DNA of 64,000 nt, from contig NZ_CP142394.1 of assembly GCF_035930445.1 (NCBI RefSeq), positions 2,885,501-2,949,500 on the forward strand, given 5' to 3'. Under the pieces are notes generated by a model. The model had not been told where the DNA came from. It saw nothing but the letters and a program-made list of their open reading frames with translations, and ran no database searches. Source of the stretch: Sphingopyxis chilensis (lineage in GTDB: Bacteria > Pseudomonadota > Alphaproteobacteria > Sphingomonadales > Sphingomonadaceae). Shown piece by piece: positions 62,884 to 64,000 of the stretch (position 1 is the first letter of the stretch; each line of letters opens with the position of its first letter). The translations under genes were made by a program, and so were the position numbers.

Positions 62884-62919
62884 GCCGGCGAAGGCAGCAC
62901 ACCCCCGCCGGAAAACCGT

Positions 62920-63645
62920 TTATTCGCCCTCGATATTCGGCTTCGGGAAGGTGTCGGCGCCGAGCGTCTTGTAAAGCAGCCCGCCAACAGCGCCGCCGAT
63001 CAGCGGCGCGAGCCAGAACAGCCACAATTGCTGGAACGCGAGGCCGCCGACGACAAGCGCCGGCCCCGTGCTGCGCGCCGGGTTGACCGAGGTATTGGTC
63101 ACGGGGATCGAGATGAGGTGGATCAGGGCCAGCGCGAGGCCGATCGCCAGCGGCGCAAAACCGGCCGGTGCGCGGCCGTCGGTCGATCCCATGATGATCC
63201 AGACGAAGAAAGCGGTCAGCAGTATCTCGATGATCAGCGCCGACCAGATATCATAGCCGCCGGGCGACCCTTCGCCGAACCCGTTGGCGGCAAGGCCGTT
63301 CGTCGCGAGGTCATAGGCGGGATTGCCGCTCGCGATGTAAAAGAGCAGGAACGCCGCGACGATCGCGCCAAGCACCTGCGCAATGACATAGAGCGGAATG
63401 TCGCGCGCCTCGAACCGCCCGCCAGCCCACAAGCCGACGGTGACAGCGGGGTTGAGGTGGCAGCCCGAAATATGGCCGATCGCATAGGCCATCGTCACGA
63501 CCGTCAACCCGAAAGCAAGCGAGACGCCGAGCAACCCGATGCCGACATCGGGAAAGGCGGCGGCCAGGACCGCGCTGCCGCAACCGCCGAGCACAAGCCA
63601 GAACGTGCCGATAAATTCGGCCAAACCCTTTTGGATATTCGTCAT
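62920..63645 (-). CDS. aqpZ: aquaporin Z
   Basis: 241 residues with six membrane helices and two NPA boxes, HLNPAV (Asn65-Ala67) and SVNPAR (Asn188-Ala190). The selectivity filter is Phe45, His176 and Arg191, which corresponds to AqpZ Phe43, His174 and Arg189 with an offset of two, so the channel is water-selective and not a glycerol facilitator. The start at [13 protein letters not shown] is preceded by GGAGGAGGG and fixed by it. It lies between galU and the chemotaxis receptor gene. Confidence 0.96.
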   Translation of the reverse strand: MTNIQKGLAEFIGTFWLVLGGCGSAVLAAAFPDVGIGLLGVSLAFGLTVVTMAYAIGHISGCHLNPAVTVGLWAGGRFEARDIPLYVIAQVLGAIVAAFLLFYIASGNPAYDLATNGLAANGFGEGSPGGYDIWSALIIEILLTAFFVWIIMGSTDGRAPAGFAPLAIGLALALIHLISIPVTNTSVNPARSTGPALVVGGLAFQQLWLFWLAPLIGGAVGGLLYKTLGADTFPKPNIEGE

Positions 63646-63744
63646 GATGACCCTCCTCCCCGCCGGCGGCCTCAGACGCCTCCGGCGCGGCGTCATCCTA
63701 TCAGTGTTGCAGGATCGGGCAAGCCCTTGTCCGAGCGGAAGGAA

Positions 63745-64000
63745 TCAGGCCGCGGCGACGGCTTCGACGAAGCGCTGCGCACGCTGGTGCAGCGACTGCG
63801 CGGCCTCGGTCAGCCCGGCCGACAATCGGCCTAGCGTTTGCGCGCCGTCCCCGACCGCGGTGGCGCCGTGGCCGATCTCGCGCACCCGCGAATCGATCTC
63901 TCGCCCCGCAAACACGGCTTGCTCGACATAGCTTGCGATCGTCAGCGTCGTCGCGCTCTGGCCGTCGACCGCGCGGTCGATCGCGTCGGAAAAGCCATTG
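63745..64000 (-). CDS. methyl-accepting chemotaxis protein, C-terminal part
   Basis: The reading frame enters from the right edge and ends at TGA at 63745-63747, giving about 84 residues: FSDAIDRAVDGQSATTLTIA, then SYVEQAVFAGREIDSRVREI and GLTEAAQSLHQRAQRFVEAV. The heptad spacing with QSATT and alternating Ala/Glu is that of the C-terminal half of an MCP signalling coiled coil. The sensory part and start lie outside. A pentapeptide CheR tether is not present at the end. The call rests on pattern rather than a long diagnostic motif. Confidence 0.6.
   Translation of the reverse strand, partial: NGFSDAIDRAVDGQSATTLTIASYVEQAVFAGREIDSRVREIGHGATAVGDGAQTLGRLSAGLTEAAQSLHQRAQRFVEAVAAA

Overview
The window looks like chromosomal DNA of a sphingomonad (Alphaproteobacteria, Sphingomonadales), most like Sphingopyxis. 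I infer this from the high GC content, the very GC-rich third codon positions, the class II DAHP synthase, the mdh-sucD-odhA-odhB-lpd order and intergenic palindromes carrying the GAGCGAAGCGAAGCAATC core. No database search was possible. Most operons are tightly packed, with stop and start codons fused as ATGA, GTGA, TTGA or TAATG. I see no rRNA, tRNA, CRISPR array, prophage or insertion sequence. I place 67 protein genes, the first and last of which are cut by the window edges.

1-19 kb is mainly housekeeping: DUF418 membrane protein (partial), an orphan Hpt protein, a der-tusA-like pair with a BamB-like lipoprotein and a membrane-anchored TPR protein upstream, panB, a small XRE-regulated membrane-protein operon with a visible promoter and operator, an aldo/keto reductase-GDPD-ArsC-like operon, a membrane cyclic-nucleotide-binding protein, class II DAHP synthase, an M28 peptidase, a CoA-ester lyase, an SPFH/NfeD pair, a GNAT, a small methyltransferase-like protein, and a divergent PF10118 hydrolase/TetR pair with a promoter and palindrome between them.

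18.4-31 kb holds obgE and proB. They are separated by a 3 kb stretch with an OmpV/MipA-like outer-membrane protein, a LuxR-type regulator, a possible small RNA with a strong terminator, and an orphan WapI-like immunity protein. Then come an epimerase, sppA, an alpha/beta hydrolase with an MpaB-like oxygenase, a TRIC-family channel and an M20 amidohydrolase. 31-43 kb is the TCA-cycle block (lpdA, odhB, odhA, sucD, mdh, then zapE, a thioesterase, a metallo-beta-lactamase lipoprotein and sdhB). It lacks sucC and sdhCDA.

43.4-54.8 kb is the most unusual part. Three coupled operons encode a flippase, a HAD phosphatase, a TagF-like polyol-phosphate transferase, a CDP-alcohol phosphotransferase with an extra N-terminal domain, a HIT protein, a phosphocholine-cytidylyltransferase-like enzyme, a MobA-like nucleotidyltransferase, an alpha/beta hydrolase, a lipid kinase, a metallophosphoesterase, a DUF7064-like protein and an APH-type kinase. 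Together they look like a pathway for a polyol-phosphate-bearing lipid or glycan.

54.8-64 kb holds rplM-rpsI, ctaA with a secreted protein, an M48 peptidase, msrA, a three-gene YfiR-YfiN-YfiB-like c-di-GMP module in its classical order, galU, aqpZ, and the end of a methyl-accepting chemotaxis protein. Several intergenic spaces carry long near-perfect inverted repeats.
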